Of a DNA stretch of 64,000 bases, positions 43,073 through 52,719 are shown in pieces. The stretch comes from Bog-366 sp963722555 (GTDB lineage: Bacteria > Acidobacteriota > Terriglobia > UBA7540). The stretch's first letter is position 1, and each line of letters begins with the position of its first letter. The notes under the pieces are model-generated. The model was not told the DNA's origin and searched no databases. It saw only the letters and a list, made by a program, of their open reading frames with translations. The stretch spans positions 620,001 to 684,000 of the forward strand of contig CAVRNQ010000003.1 in NCBI GenBank assembly GCA_963722555.1, in the 5' to 3' direction. Both the position numbers and the translations under genes were made by a program.

Positions 43073-45082
43073 ATGCACCGCATCCTCAACTTCGGGATTG
43101 TGTTCTTTCTAATTTCGGGACACCCACCCAGGGCCACGAACCCAGATGACATCGAGTTCCGCGTGCGCTTGGTGAAGGATACTCGCGTCTACCACATGGG
43201 CGAGTCCATTGAATTGGAGATATCGTATTCAAGCCAAATCGAAAGGAAATACTACGGATCTTTTGCCGGACCGACTCCGGAGTCCATTGCAGTAACACCT
43301 CATGTTGCTCCTCCCGATGGAGTTCTCGACCTTCGCGAATTGCGGCGAGACCGCGGTATGGCAGGTTCGTTTCTCGGTAGTGCCGGGTACGTTGGGCCGC
43401 AACCTGACACTCAGCAATTGGACTTGTGTCGATGGTACCGGTTCCAGAGACCGGGCCATTATTCCGTCATCGTCACAAGCACGGAAGTCTCGCGACTGAA
43501 GAGTCCAGAAGAAGGCGGAGGACGGGAGCCTCTTACGCTTGAATCCAATCCAGTGGACCTGGATATTCTACCTGCCGATCCCGCCTGGGTTGCGGGGGAG
43601 ATCATCAATATCCAGCAGGCACTGGACACGGCGAGAAATGCCGGCGAACGCGTAGTCGCGTTGCAACGCTTGGCTCTGCTGGACACACCCGCCTCGGTTC
43701 AAATGCTGGTTCAACTTTATCTGGCGAACTCCATTGGGGGAGAGGAATGGATTTTCGATTCGGGCTTGCGCGACTCGTCGCAGGTCGATATCGTCATTCC
43801 TTTGCTTGCTACCGCCCTTTCTGATCCGGTAGCGAATATCCCCACGAGTTTGCCCGAACTGTTGGCATATCTTCAGACGCGCAGGGACCTTGGGGTGATG
43901 CCCGCATATCCTAGCGACCCCGCAAAGCAGCAGAAATGGACCGAAGAATGGGAGGGGCGTTCCAAAGTTCGCGCCAAGTATCTCGCGCGCGCCGGCGCCC
44001 TGCTTTCGGCGAGCATCGAACGGCGGTCCGGCCCTCAGCGCGCCACGGCGATATATCAAGCCTGGTACTACGCCGGCCAGCTGAACGCGACAAAGCCACT
44101 GGCGACTGAAGAGCGCTCGCGCCTTGAATCCAATGTGCTCGCCGTGGCCAGCGATCTCGATCACACGCAGCAGGTGCAGTTCGTAGTCCTTTCCTGGCAA
44201 ACCATGCCGCACGAACAGCTTCTCCCGTTGATCCGCAGACTGGCAAAGGACAGCATCAATCATCCTGCCGATTACGACAACCATGAAGCAATCCAACGGT
44301 GGTGCGAAGGTTGGCCGGACGAATGCAATGCAGCGATTCTTCAGGGCGTACTGGAGTCGAACGCCAAAGTTGACAAGAATGTCATCTTGTTGATGTCTGA
44401 GGCGGAACATCCGGAGCTCGACAAAATGCTCGAGAGAAAGCTGGAGGATCCCGCGATGCTTTACGATTTCTTCCAGTCGCAGCGCACCGGCGCGGTGATT
44501 TTGCGCGCCGGCAGCCACAATATAGTTTCCGCGGTTGATTCGTTCCTGGACCAAGTCGCAGGGAAGCGCGGGTGCGATGGGGAGACTCAGGGCGATCTGC
44601 TCGGGTATTTGTTTCGAGTAGTGCCCCAGGATGGTGGAAACCGCCTCTCCGCAAAGCTGCAGGACAAGAATGATTCTTGTGGCAGCCAGGTGCTTCGAAC
44701 CTTGCACGCTGTACACCCTTCCAACGACCTCATTCCCATTGTCACCAAAGCTCTGGATTCCCCGAACTTCGCTAATGCACAGTTGGCCGCACTCTACCTT
44801 GGGGAGCACGGACCTTCTTCCATCGAGGACGCCGTATGGCGGCGTTTGGAGGCGTTATGGAGCGCGTGGCAGGGCCGGTCGTCCGAATTGCCGGATGAGA
44901 TGATGAGTGTCGGCACTGGCGAAAAAGCCGAAACCGCGATGTTGGAGCGAGCGCTCGCCTCCGCGATTGCACATGCAAGAAACTGGAAGTTGAGCCCCGC
45001 TGAACTCGATCGCTTGCACTCCGGCTGCCTCACCCAAACATGTAGGGACATCGCTGACGGAAAGATGTCCCTGGGTCTGTGA
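43073..45082 (+). CDS. Secreted protein of unknown function, possibly HEAT-like repeats
   Basis: From ATG 43073 (MHRILNFGIVFFLISG) the 669-residue product has a signal-peptide-like N-terminus; the frame is open from 42911 but that leader is not protein-like. Residues ~20-180 look like a beta-rich domain (VRLVKDTRVYHMGESIELEI). The rest is mostly helical with recurring short units (VVALQRLALLDTPASVQML, NAQLAALYLGEHG), as in HEAT/ARM repeat proteins. Similar secreted proteins are common in acidobacteria. No catalytic motif is recognised. It stands alone. Confidence 0.7.
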   Translation: MHRILNFGIVFFLISGHPPRATNPDDIEFRVRLVKDTRVYHMGESIELEISYSSQIERKYYGSFAGPTPESIAVTPHVAPPDGVLDLRELRRDRGMAGSFLGSAGYVGPQPDTQQLDLCRWYRFQRPGHYSVIVTSTEVSRLKSPEEGGGREPLTLESNPVDLDILPADPAWVAGEIINIQQALDTARNAGERVVALQRLALLDTPASVQMLVQLYLANSIGGEEWIFDSGLRDSSQVDIVIPLLATALSDPVANIPTSLPELLAYLQTRRDLGVMPAYPSDPAKQQKWTEEWEGRSKVRAKYLARAGALLSASIERRSGPQRATAIYQAWYYAGQLNATKPLATEERSRLESNVLAVASDLDHTQQVQFVVLSWQTMPHEQLLPLIRRLAKDSINHPADYDNHEAIQRWCEGWPDECNAAILQGVLESNAKVDKNVILLMSEAEHPELDKMLERKLEDPAMLYDFFQSQRTGAVILRAGSHNIVSAVDSFLDQVAGKRGCDGETQGDLLGYLFRVVPQDGGNRLSAKLQDKNDSCGSQVLRTLHAVHPSNDLIPIVTKALDSPNFANAQLAALYLGEHGPSSIEDAVWRRLEALWSAWQGRSSELPDEMMSVGTGEKAETAMLERALASAIAHARNWKLSPAELDRLHSGCLTQTCRDIADGKMSLGL

Positions 45083-45284
45083 CGATCGATTTTCCGAGTG
45101 ACCTTGGACAATCGGGCAGTGTGCAGGGCTTGTGGCAGCCGCCAAGCTCGACGGGAACGCAGGCAGAACCGTCACGCCAGGTGAGTTGGCTTCACGCTCA
45201 CTGACAAGCGGCACCTTGGTTTGGCACGAGCGCTTCGCAGGCCTGCGGCCAAGCCATGGCTCCTTCACGTCACAACCAGTGGGA

Positions 45285-45365
45285 TAACTTCGGGTACGCC
45301 GTCTCTCGGCCAGAACCGCGGATTGCCCCTTGCGGGTTCGTCGATAGATACACGGCGACTACTCG
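45285..45365 (-). repeat. Dispersed ~70-bp repeat, copy 3
   Basis: On the minus strand: GTGTATCTATCGACGAACCC, then GGGGCAATCCG-GGTTCTGGCCGAGAGACGGCGTACCCGAA. It matches 40200-40255 (+) and 1235-1310 (-). The surrounding 45083-45746 shows no other recognisable feature. Likely a 5' fragment of a group II intron of the same family. Confidence 0.5.
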
Positions 45366-45746
45366 TTACTGATGCCGCGTCGAAAGGAGTCTGGTCCGCC
45401 TTCAAAGCGCAATCGCCCCATTTTCCGGGAAGAGCGTTCCCAATGCATCGTTCCAGCTTCCACGGCGTTCCGAGCCGTGGCCTCAAGCCCCAGCACCTCG
45501 TTCCAGCAACGGGCACCTTGCACTGACAGATTGAAACCTTAGATTCCCTTGATTTCCACAGAGCTGTGCAAAAGCCTTTTCAAAAGGCGGCGCACTACCT
45601 CTGCCACGGTTGAAACTACGGGGGTTTCACCTGAATGCACAGAATCGGGGCATCCATGGCTGACACCCTTGGGTTCTGAAGCTTCAACTCACCGTTCCCC
45701 ATAACAGAAGGATGTATTGATATTTTCACATGAAGGGGGGCCCCAC

Positions 45747-46959
45747 ATGCCCTTACGATTCAGTCACGCCGGTGATTTTCACCTCGATGAAGACCGTTAC
45801 TTCCCCGACACCGCCCAATGTCTGGAGTGGTTTTTCGCAGATGCTATCCGGGCGAGCGTTGACTTCTTTGTGATCAACGGCGACCTCACGACCTATAAGG
45901 CCACAATCAAGGAACGGAACTTCTGGATCGATGGGCTGGTCGAGATGGCCAACCACGCGCCGGTAATCCTGGTCGCAGGAAATCATGGGGCGGAGCTGGA
46001 GGGCGATTTATATGTGTTTGGCCGGGCCAGGGGAACGCATCCCATTTACGTTTGCACCGAGCCAGCGTTTGTTGAGCTTGGTGAGGCTGCTGGTGCGGTG
46101 TTCCCGTATCGAGGTACGCCGGGAGGAACGGCTGAAGGGCTTGGACCGGCTCAATCAGGCCCGGGCGGAGCTGACGGAGGAGTTGGGGAGGAAGGAACCG
46201 GCCCTCTCCGTGTTCGCGGATCTCGATGCGCGGGTGCAGGCTTCACGACGAGAAATTGAAAACACCGATCGGCTGATCATCTCCTGCCGCCGTGAAAGGG
46301 ATAGCCTTATTGCGCGCCAAGCACAAATCAAACAGCGCCAGGTGCAGATGGAGGTCGCGCGGACTCGCTTGGCCCAGGTCGAGGCCGAACTCGGGGCGGC
46401 AAAAACTGAACAGGAAGACTATACCTATCTCGCCCAGGTCTTTGGCCCGGACGAGATACAGCTCTGCGAGATCCAGGCGGCCGGACCGGAAGTCTCGACC
46501 CTGGTTAACGCTCTGCTGGAGGGGTGCTTCGACAACAAGTTCGAAATCCGCTTCAGGACGCAACGCCCGAAGGCGGACGGCAAAGGGATGGTAGACGATT
46601 TTGATGTGGAGGTTCGCAACAAGAATCTGGACCGCACTTGTTTGGTGGACGGACTTTCAGGCGGGCAATTTGTGTTGGTCAACGAAGCCGTCAACCTGGG
46701 CATTGCCATCTACAACATGCGGCAGGGCGAGGGCGTTCGTTACGAAACTCTGTTCCGAGACGAAACAGAGGGAGCTCTTGATGCGACCAACGCCAAGGAG
46801 TACGTGCGCATGCTGCGCCGAGCCATGGACCTTGGCGGATTTCACCAAGTGATCTTTATCTGCCATACGCCACTCGTATGGGAGTTGGCGGATAGCATCC
46901 TTCCAGTGGTTGGCGGCTGTGTGGTGATGGGCGATCACCAAGCAGCTTCTACTGATTGA
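45747..46959 (+). pseudogene. sbcD/sbcC remnant joined by a deletion
   Basis: 45747-46110 encodes the N-terminal ~120 residues of an SbcD/Mre11-type nuclease (SHAGDFHLD, NGDLTTYKA, ILVAGNHGAE are the phosphoesterase metal motifs). From about 46112, in another frame, it becomes the end of SbcC: a coiled coil (residues like LNQARAELTEELGRKEP), the ABC signature VDGLSGGQFVLVNEAVNLG, a Walker B-like TLFRDETEGALD and the switch His in FICHTPL. The SbcD capping domain and the SbcC Walker A half are gone. A single deletion of ~3 kb would explain it. The SbcC frame has no start of its own near the junction. Confidence 0.75.
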
Positions 46960-47835
46960 GGCTGAGAGCCGGCTGATCCGCGATCAGCGGATTATGACCG
47001 GGAGCCCCAGAGAATACCGGCACTACGGCGATCGGTGTGTGCCAGTCGCGACTAGGATTGTCGAAAGACTGGATTCCGGCCGAGAGTTTCCGACATGCCG
47101 ACTTTCAGGCTGAATCCCTAGTAGCGGCGGAACCTCGTGAGCGGCAGCAACTTGCAGTGAGACGAGCGAATGAATTCCTCCGCGAAGAACCGGAGAGCAA
47201 CTTCCGTGTGGGCGACCGTTCGTCCGGAAGTGGTCAACGCGCGGCGGAGCCACGACTAACGAATCCGGGATCGCCCGTCCTTCGCAAAAACCAGATCGGG
47301 TTCCTAAACTGCCTCGAACTTGGGCTACACGACGCTTCTTAACAATGTCAGCGCTGCGCGCCTAACCCGTTGAAATTGCAGCTGCATCAGTTTTGGCGAG
47401 GGACAATTCGCGATGTCACCGGCGGTTCCTTAGCGCCGAGGCTGTGCGGGATTTGGATTCCCTCTGCTGTGACCCGAATTGGCAGCCAGAACCTGGCCTG
47501 CCGTTTGGTGTCTATCGGGCGGTCTACCTACCGGTTGGCCGACTGCAGTAGCCGACCAGTGGAATACGGCAGATTTCGAGGTCAAAGATCGGCGCCACCG
47601 ACGGGATCTGAAGGCGTGCCAGCGCCGTGAAAGGGCGGCGGGCGATCGTAACTTAGAGAAAAATCAGGCACGGATGGCTATTTTCGGCGCGGCAAGGCAT
47701 GGATTGGAACCCATATCGAACCCACGTATAGTCCATAGCTCATGGTTTAAACGCCCTTCAATGGGAGTCGGTTCATGATGCAAACGACCGCACCTCTACA
47801 GTCAGGTCTGCGGAATCGGAGGCAGTCTCGCCTCA
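46960..47835. other. Gene-free stretch after the sbcDC remnant
   Basis: 876 bp. Several short frames exist, none protein-like. No repeats shared with the rest of the window, RNA gene or promoter were recognised. Confidence 0.3.
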
Positions 47836-48516
47836 TCAAGAAATCCTGTGCGCGCGGACGACAAATCTCTTGGGCGCAGGGCCCACAAAGTAGAACGGGT
47901 AACAGGTCACTAGGGTCAGAATTGCGCCAGCGGAATCGTTCAGCACTTCATTGGCTGTCGGTTCGACCACTTCCGTAAAGTCCACACGATAGCGGTAGGA
48001 TCCGTATAGCGTCGTCAAGGTGATTTCGTCGTCCTTGTGAATATTACGCAGCCCTCTGAAAAACGTGTCCCGGTGTCCCGTGATCACGACGTTCCCTGGC
48101 TGACCCGGCAGGGGGGTACCTGGAATATGCCCGACCGCCCGTCGCAAAGTTCTTCTGTCTGTGCCTTCCGCGATCATCGCCGCAAGGCCGATGGAACTGA
48201 CCTCGATTCGCCCCAACGGAGAGCCCGTGTGGCCATCGATGCCAAAACTCTCAGCTCGCGCGCGGTCCGCTTCCGCCCGGGCGGGAAGAGGAGGCGAAGC
48301 AAGCTGTTCAACGCTACGGGCAGACGTCTGCGAACCCTTCAAGGCTCGCTGGAATCGCCACGTTTCGTAGACCTGATACATCCACGTGTCGAGCAGCACG
48401 GTGGCGCAGTAACTCAGCGCAAGGATGCCCACGATGAAAAAGGGGTATCGGCACCAACGGAGAATCGATTGGCTCCGAGTGGGACGATACTTCCGCGGCT
48501 CGATTCTGGGGTTCAT
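47836..48516 (-). CDS. Class D sortase
   Basis: A membrane-anchored cysteine transpeptidase that joins surface proteins to an acceptor after cutting at an LPxTA-like signal. The 226 residues have one N-terminal membrane helix (about residues 24-46), the catalytic His in VVITGHRDTFFRGL, the catalytic Cys in LTLVTCYPF and the Arg in KRFVVRAHRI. The start overlaps the stop of the VWFA gene (ATGA). A likely substrate with an LPHTA signal is encoded 1.7 kb upstream (50199-50924). Sortases in diderm bacteria are less studied than in Gram-positives. Confidence 0.93.
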   Translation of the reverse strand: MNPRIEPRKYRPTRSQSILRWCRYPFFIVGILALSYCATVLLDTWMYQVYETWRFQRALKGSQTSARSVEQLASPPLPARAEADRARAESFGIDGHTGSPLGRIEVSSIGLAAMIAEGTDRRTLRRAVGHIPGTPLPGQPGNVVITGHRDTFFRGLRNIHKDDEITLTTLYGSYRYRVDFTEVVEPTANEVLNDSAGAILTLVTCYPFYFVGPAPKRFVVRAHRIS

Positions 48517-49544
48517 GGTTGGTTGCTCTGGTTGGCGGCATTGGCGGGCAAGGGTTGAGGTTTCGAGGGTGCGTAGTAACCGGCACGGGTGCGGACGACC
48601 AAGCGTCCATGACCCGGCGCATTGGCCTTCACTTGGATGACCCGATACGTCCCGTCTTGCTTTCTATTCGCGGGTGCATAGGCGATGGTGTACTGGTTCC
48701 GAATATCACGAGCGATTCGTTCACAAATAGGGAGAACCTCCCCTACTGATTCCGGCAAAAAAGCCTCGCCACCCGTGTCCTTTGCAAGCCGCTTGAGCAC
48801 ACCAGGGTTCCGGTCGGGATCTTCCGCAATAAAGAGACCAATGGTGTAGATGATGGCGTCGGGGTGCCCCGCCATGGCCATGATTTGGGCCAAGTTGTGT
48901 TTGCTGGCGTTGTCGCCCCCATCGCTGATCACGATCAGCACTTTCTTGTCCTGATTACCCTTCTTCAGGTGCTCGAGCGCCGCAGCCACAGCGTCGTAGA
49001 GCGCCGTCTCGCCGTCTGCGGCAATTCTCGACAGGGCAACCTCTAATTGAGCCGCTTGGTCCGTGAACGGCGTGTCGGCGGGAAGGCCCAACGAAACAAG
49101 CTCGTTGAAATTGACTACGAACATCTGGTCCTGCGGATTGCTGGAGCGGGCAAACGCCAGGGCTGCGGCAATGACCTCCGGGCGCTTGGGTCGCATGCTT
49201 CCACTGTTGTCCACAACCAAGCCGACGGTGACCGGGATATCTTCATGGCTGAAATAATCAATTTGTTGGAGAACTCCGTCCTCGTAAACTTGAAAGTTAT
49301 CTTTGCCAAGTCCCGAAACAAGAATACCGTTGCGGTTCTGCACGGTCGCGTGCAAGACCACGGAGTCAGCATTTACCCTAATCGTGTATTCGTCACCCCG
49401 GCGACTTTGTGACGGCGAGGTTTCTTGAGGCCGGGCAAGGCTTGGTAGGACAATCAAGCCGAAAAGGGCGACCAGACATCGGTTTGTGAAGGCACAGTCC
49501 TTCCGGGTGCGTATTGCCGTGCTGAAGAATTCCGCGGCCAGCAA
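48513..49544 (-). CDS. Secreted VWFA-domain protein, acidobacterial type
   Basis: 343 residues with a signal peptide (CLVALFGLIVLPSLARPQ), a beta-rich leader VVLHATVQNRNGILVSGL, then a von Willebrand A domain with the MIDAS motif VVDNSGSM near residue 113, DGETALYDAV and VLIVISDGGDNAS. This matches the 'VWFA-related' family expanded in Acidobacteria. The TTG start has GGGGAGGTGGAGG directly upstream. It sits in an operon with a small membrane protein and a sortase, which suggests a sortase-associated surface or adhesion assembly. No LPxT motif is seen in it. Confidence 0.92.
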   Translation of the reverse strand: MLAAEFFSTAIRTRKDCAFTNRCLVALFGLIVLPSLARPQETSPSQSRRGDEYTIRVNADSVVLHATVQNRNGILVSGLGKDNFQVYEDGVLQQIDYFSHEDIPVTVGLVVDNSGSMRPKRPEVIAAALAFARSSNPQDQMFVVNFNELVSLGLPADTPFTDQAAQLEVALSRIAADGETALYDAVAAALEHLKKGNQDKKVLIVISDGGDNASKHNLAQIMAMAGHPDAIIYTIGLFIAEDPDRNPGVLKRLAKDTGGEAFLPESVGEVLPICERIARDIRNQYTIAYAPANRKQDGTYRVIQVKANAPGHGRLVVRTRAGYYAPSKPQPLPANAANQSNQP

Positions 49545-49577
49545 CCTCCACCTCCCCTAAAGCAAAGGCCAACGTGA

Positions 49578-49769
49578 CTACGGCTCGCGAGGTTCAGCCG
49601 TCCATCTTCCCACCAGCCATGTGGCGCGGCGTGTTAGTTCTCGCAACCTCCGCGCTCCCATACTGCCTGCCTCTTTGAGCACGATGAACATCACGCCGAC
49701 TGCGGATAGCAGCGCCGCACCGACCAAGGCCACGAACAAACAGGCGGCATATTCGTAGATGATGAACAT
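49578..49769 (-). CDS. Small membrane protein of the sortase operon
   Basis: A 63-residue protein with one long hydrophobic helix (YEYAACLFVALVGAALLSAV) and a basic C-terminus. GAGGAT lies before the ATG. It is the first gene of a three-gene operon with the VWFA protein (33-bp gap) and sortase. Function unknown. Confidence 0.65.
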   Translation of the reverse strand: MFIIYEYAACLFVALVGAALLSAVGVMFIVLKEAGSMGARRLRELTRRATWLVGRWTAEPREP

Positions 49770-50198
49770 AACATCCTCAGTCGCAGGTTACCAATCGCCT
49801 GCCAGTTGACTCCGGCCCGTTGCCAGAAGGGTAATCTTGTTGAACTACGAGCTTAACTCTGCCCGCGGCCGGTAAATGTGTCTCCACTCGGCTCCGAGCG
49901 ACCAACCGGCAGGTTCGGCGCACGACGCGCCCGAAAAACAACCCGAACAACAAGGCTTGACTGTTTTCTCAATCCGTCTAGTCCCGTCGTCGAATCTGAA
50001 AGGTAGCCGGGCGGGCCCCGCCCAGGCGATCGCACACGCTAGCGCTCGTGAAGGAGAGGTGATACTTTGCGTACCATCCCCCTTCACAACCCGACGCTTG
50101 GTCAACTCGCCCCAGCCAGCAAATTGGCGCCCGGAAGCGTCCTCATTAGGCCCCCTACGTGGGTGGTCCACGCAGGCCCCGCAACACATTCTCCTGGC

Positions 50199-50924
50199 TC
50201 AGGCAGTTCGCTTCGAAAGACCCCAAAGAGTAAGGCCTGCGCCCAGCGAGAGCAGCCCAATCAATGCCACCAGCGGCAACGTGCTGGCCGTATGGGGCAA
50301 GCTGGCTGCCTCTACCGGCTTCGCAGCGGCTACATCTACCGGCTTCGCAGCGGCTACCTCTGGCGGGAGCTCCACGACCTCAGCTACTTTAACCTCTTCG
50401 CCCGTAGGTTTAACAGCCTCGACCGGCGCGGTCTTCAAAGCCTCTATGGGCGCTGTTGCCAGTTCGATAGGAGTGAAGAGAACGGGCTGATTTGTTATCT
50501 TCGCCAGCTCGACGGCCCTGGACTTTGGATACACAAATTCCTCGCCCCATTGACGCCCCGGATAAAACCACGCCCGGATGGCTTCCGGCTGGCCGGCCGC
50601 CCTCTCCCCAAAGGTCATTACGGTTTTGTCGGTCGCCTTCAAACGGTAATTGGGGATCGCGAGGATGGTTGTAAACACATGGTCTTCGGTTTCGTTGAAG
50701 ATCTGGACGATGTGGCGGTCGGATGCCGAATCGAAGATCTTGAAGACATACGTGCCCGCCGGCAGGGTCTGAGCGCCCACACCTGGAACTTCGATTGGCT
50801 CGTTGAAGGTCACAATCGTTTTCCTGTTCCACTCGTCTGCCTGCGCACTGGGTAGAAACGTTAGAGCCACCAGTGACAAGCAGAAGATCATCGCCACTAC
50901 TCTGAATCGATCCATCTTTTTCAT
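50199..50924 (-). CDS. Secreted protein with LPHTA sortase signal
   Basis: 241 residues: signal peptide (VVAMIFCLSLVALTFLPSAQA), a beta domain (TIVTFNEPIEVPG, LPAGTYVFKIFDSASDRH) common in acidobacterial exported proteins, a Val/Ala/Glu/Pro-rich stalk with the repeat AAAKPVDVAAAKPVEAA, then SLPHTAS, a hydrophobic helix and the tail SKRTA. LPxTA followed by helix and Arg/Lys is the arrangement used by class D sortases, and one is encoded nearby. Anchoring target in a diderm cell is unknown. No shared promoter module of the type at 51500 is seen upstream. Confidence 0.85.
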   Translation of the reverse strand: MKKMDRFRVVAMIFCLSLVALTFLPSAQADEWNRKTIVTFNEPIEVPGVGAQTLPAGTYVFKIFDSASDRHIVQIFNETEDHVFTTILAIPNYRLKATDKTVMTFGERAAGQPEAIRAWFYPGRQWGEEFVYPKSRAVELAKITNQPVLFTPIELATAPIEALKTAPVEAVKPTGEEVKVAEVVELPPEVAAAKPVDVAAAKPVEAASLPHTASTLPLVALIGLLSLGAGLTLWGLSKRTA

Positions 50925-50985
50925 TGGAGTTACCTCGATAATTCTTGGGGCGTTCTATTCTGCCCCCCTCGTTTTTGGGTCGGAT

Positions 50986-51438
50986 CTACAAATGAAATGA
51001 ATTTATGAGACCCCACACCAGCGGGAAACCTCGGCCCAAGGTGGCCCGCGCGGGCGCCAGTTTGAAAGGCCGAAGGGCCGACTGATAGATCTTAAGATCA
51101 GCCGTCGCCTCGATGCCTTCCCCGTGGCCGGTTAATTGTCCCATGGTGTGAAATGTGGAATTTGAAACCTCATAAACTTGCACCGACGGCTTCCCCAGTG
51201 CGACTCTGGCCAGGGCCGCCAAGGCGCCAAAGCTTGTGGTCCAGAATCCTCCCAGGCTCTCCTTTTGATCCCAAAGGCTTAAGGAGAGGGCTTCCGTTCC
51301 GTCAGGGACGGTGAAAGCGAGAAGGCCCCGAAAATCCTTTTCCTCTTGGAACCGCGGAATGACTTCCTGCTCGAAAGTCCTGGTAAGCTCCACCTCGCAA
51401 CCAGGGTTCACCTTGATGACCACTGCTCGTGCAAACAC
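50986..51438 (-). CDS. ABM-like (antibiotic biosynthesis monooxygenase fold) protein
   Basis: 150 residues. The first ~95 resemble the dimeric alpha/beta-barrel ABM family: FARAVVIKVNPGCE, EQEVIPRFQEEKDFRGLLAF, LSLWDQKESLGGF. The C-terminal part is unassigned. The GTG at 51438 is chosen because GGGGAGG precedes it by 7 bp; the longer frame to 51555 runs through the promoter. The gene is preceded by shared promoter module A. Function in the cell unknown; such small proteins often handle heme or reactive small molecules. Confidence 0.7.
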   Translation of the reverse strand: MFARAVVIKVNPGCEVELTRTFEQEVIPRFQEEKDFRGLLAFTVPDGTEALSLSLWDQKESLGGFWTTSFGALAALARVALGKPSVQVYEVSNSTFHTMGQLTGHGEGIEATADLKIYQSALRPFKLAPARATLGRGFPLVWGLINSFHL

Positions 51439-51499
51439 GTCACGCCTCCCCTGACATTCGCCTCCCACCAGATCCCGCCTGGCAGCTCGAGGCACACTT

Positions 51500-51587
51500 C
51501 TTATACCCCGGGGTGATTCGCGTGTCTGTCCAGCATGGCTCACGCGTTTGGTCAAAACTGCTCAGTCACGTTTGCGACGGGGGAAAC
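51500..51587 (-). promoter_or_regulatory. Promoter/operator module A (for 50986-51438)
   Basis: In transcription order (minus strand): GTTTCCCCC, TGAGCAGTTTTGACC, GTGAGCC, -35 CAGACA (51523-51528), exactly 17 bp, -10 TATAAG (51500-51505), then AAGTGTGCCTCGAG. The same order and spacing occur at modules B and C, far from each other and in front of unrelated genes. Confidence 0.75.
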
Positions 51588-51813
51588 ACATGCTGGGACT
51601 CGTGGAGTTCAGTAAGGGTTCAAACTTGGAAATGATCTGATCACTCGCCCAGTGCGCCGTGACTGAATTTGCCATTTCACGATGACAGCCTCCAGCATGA
51701 TTTGCCGCTGGGGTAGCTCTCAAGCCAAAAGACTCATCCGGCTTCCCCCCGCGGGGTGACCCGCCCGGCCTGTGCCGATTGAATCCTCCCCCGAAGGTGT
51801 GCTGGATAAATCG

Positions 51814-52365
51814 TTAGAACAGATTGAGTGTAATGCGGATGCCGGGATGCCTCAGGTTGAACATATAATAGGCGCCCCCCTCGTATACGACATAACAGTC
51901 GTCGTTGTAGTCCCAGCCTACTGGCCATCCTTCATTGAATCCGAACCAATAGCCGCCGTACTGGAAGCGGTTATACCCGCCGATCATCTGGGGACGTCCC
52001 ATGTGGAACGAGTGGTCATGACCGAAATGGGCACGGTAATGGTCGTCAGGAATGCGGCCATAATGGCCGCGGTTGGAAGCAATGGCCTGTGGCCGCTGCT
52101 GGCGTTGCACCTGCTGTGCGCGCTGTGGCTGCGCTTTCTCTGCGCGTTGTGGCTGTACTTTCTCTGCGCGCTGTGGCTGCGCCTTCTGTGCACGCTGTGG
52201 CTGCGCCTTCTGTGCGCGCTGTGGCTGCGCTTTCTCTGCGCGCTGCGGCTGTGCTTTCTCTGCGCCTCCGCCCTTTTCCTCCTGTCCTTTTTGTGCGAAT
52301 GCAGGAATGGTGGTTCCGAGAAGCAAAAACAGAACTGCTGTGCTGATGACTTTATTTTGGTTCAT
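51814..52365 (-). CDS. Secreted AEKAQPQR-repeat protein
   Basis: 183 residues: signal peptide (VLFLLLGTTIPAFAQKG), then about seven 8-residue repeats of the type AEKAQPQR/AQKAQPQR (residues ~35-90), then a Tyr/Gly/His-rich domain (YGRIPDDHYRAHFGHDHSF, YGGYWFGFNEGWP). Similar exported proteins are common in acidobacteria; function unknown. ATG 52365 has GGAGG 9 bp upstream. Promoter module B precedes it. Confidence 0.8.
   Translation of the reverse strand: MNQNKVISTAVLFLLLGTTIPAFAQKGQEEKGGGAEKAQPQRAEKAQPQRAQKAQPQRAQKAQPQRAEKVQPQRAEKAQPQRAQQVQRQQRPQAIASNRGHYGRIPDDHYRAHFGHDHSFHMGRPQMIGGYNRFQYGGYWFGFNEGWPVGWDYNDDCYVVYEGGAYYMFNLRHPGIRITLNLF
52103..52270. repeat. 24-bp tandem repeats within the AEKAQPQR protein gene
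   Basis: About seven in-frame units of 24 bp (for example TTGTGGCTGCGCTTTCTCTG on the + strand) encode the 8-residue repeats. Units are nearly identical, so copy number may vary between strains by slippage without breaking the frame. Confidence 0.85.
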
Positions 52366-52423
52366 AGGTGTTGCCTCCAACTCATGTCACATCTGCCTCT
52401 CACCGGACACTCGAGGCACAATG

Positions 52424-52503
52424 CTTATACCGTTTGTGCGCATGGGTGTCAGTTCATTACGGCTCACGTATCAGGTCAAAAATGCTCATCCCAGGGGGGG
52501 ACT
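52424..52503 (-). promoter_or_regulatory. Promoter/operator module B (for 51814-52365)
   Basis: Minus strand: GTCCCCCC, TGAGCATTTTTGACC (52474-52488), GTGAGCC, -35 CTGACA (52447-52452), 17 bp, -10 TATAAG (52424-52429), then a GTGCCTCGAG block. Same layout as modules A and C. Confidence 0.75.
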
Positions 52504-52719
52504 ACAGTCTGGAGCCGGTGGGGATTTGCCGAGGATTTGACATGGACGGGGGCTTCGTGCGTCGTTGAGGTCTGCGGTTCTTCTCACCGTAGAGGCGCAG
52601 AGACTTGAAAACAAAAGTCGTTTTCTCTGCGTCTCAGCGCCTCGGCGGTAAAGGTAGTAGGTTTCGCCTACGGCTAAGGATGTTCCTCCCCATCGGGGAG
52701 GATGGATGACATATCCGAA

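Noticed and set aside
43568..44809. 413-codon minus-strand frame inside the secreted protein gene
   Set aside because: It lies wholly antisense to a frame with a signal peptide and helical repeats, and has no recognisable domain.
52089..52346. + strand frames with leucine/cysteine-rich repeats
   Set aside because: They are the reverse reading of the AEKAQPQR repeats of the minus-strand exported protein.
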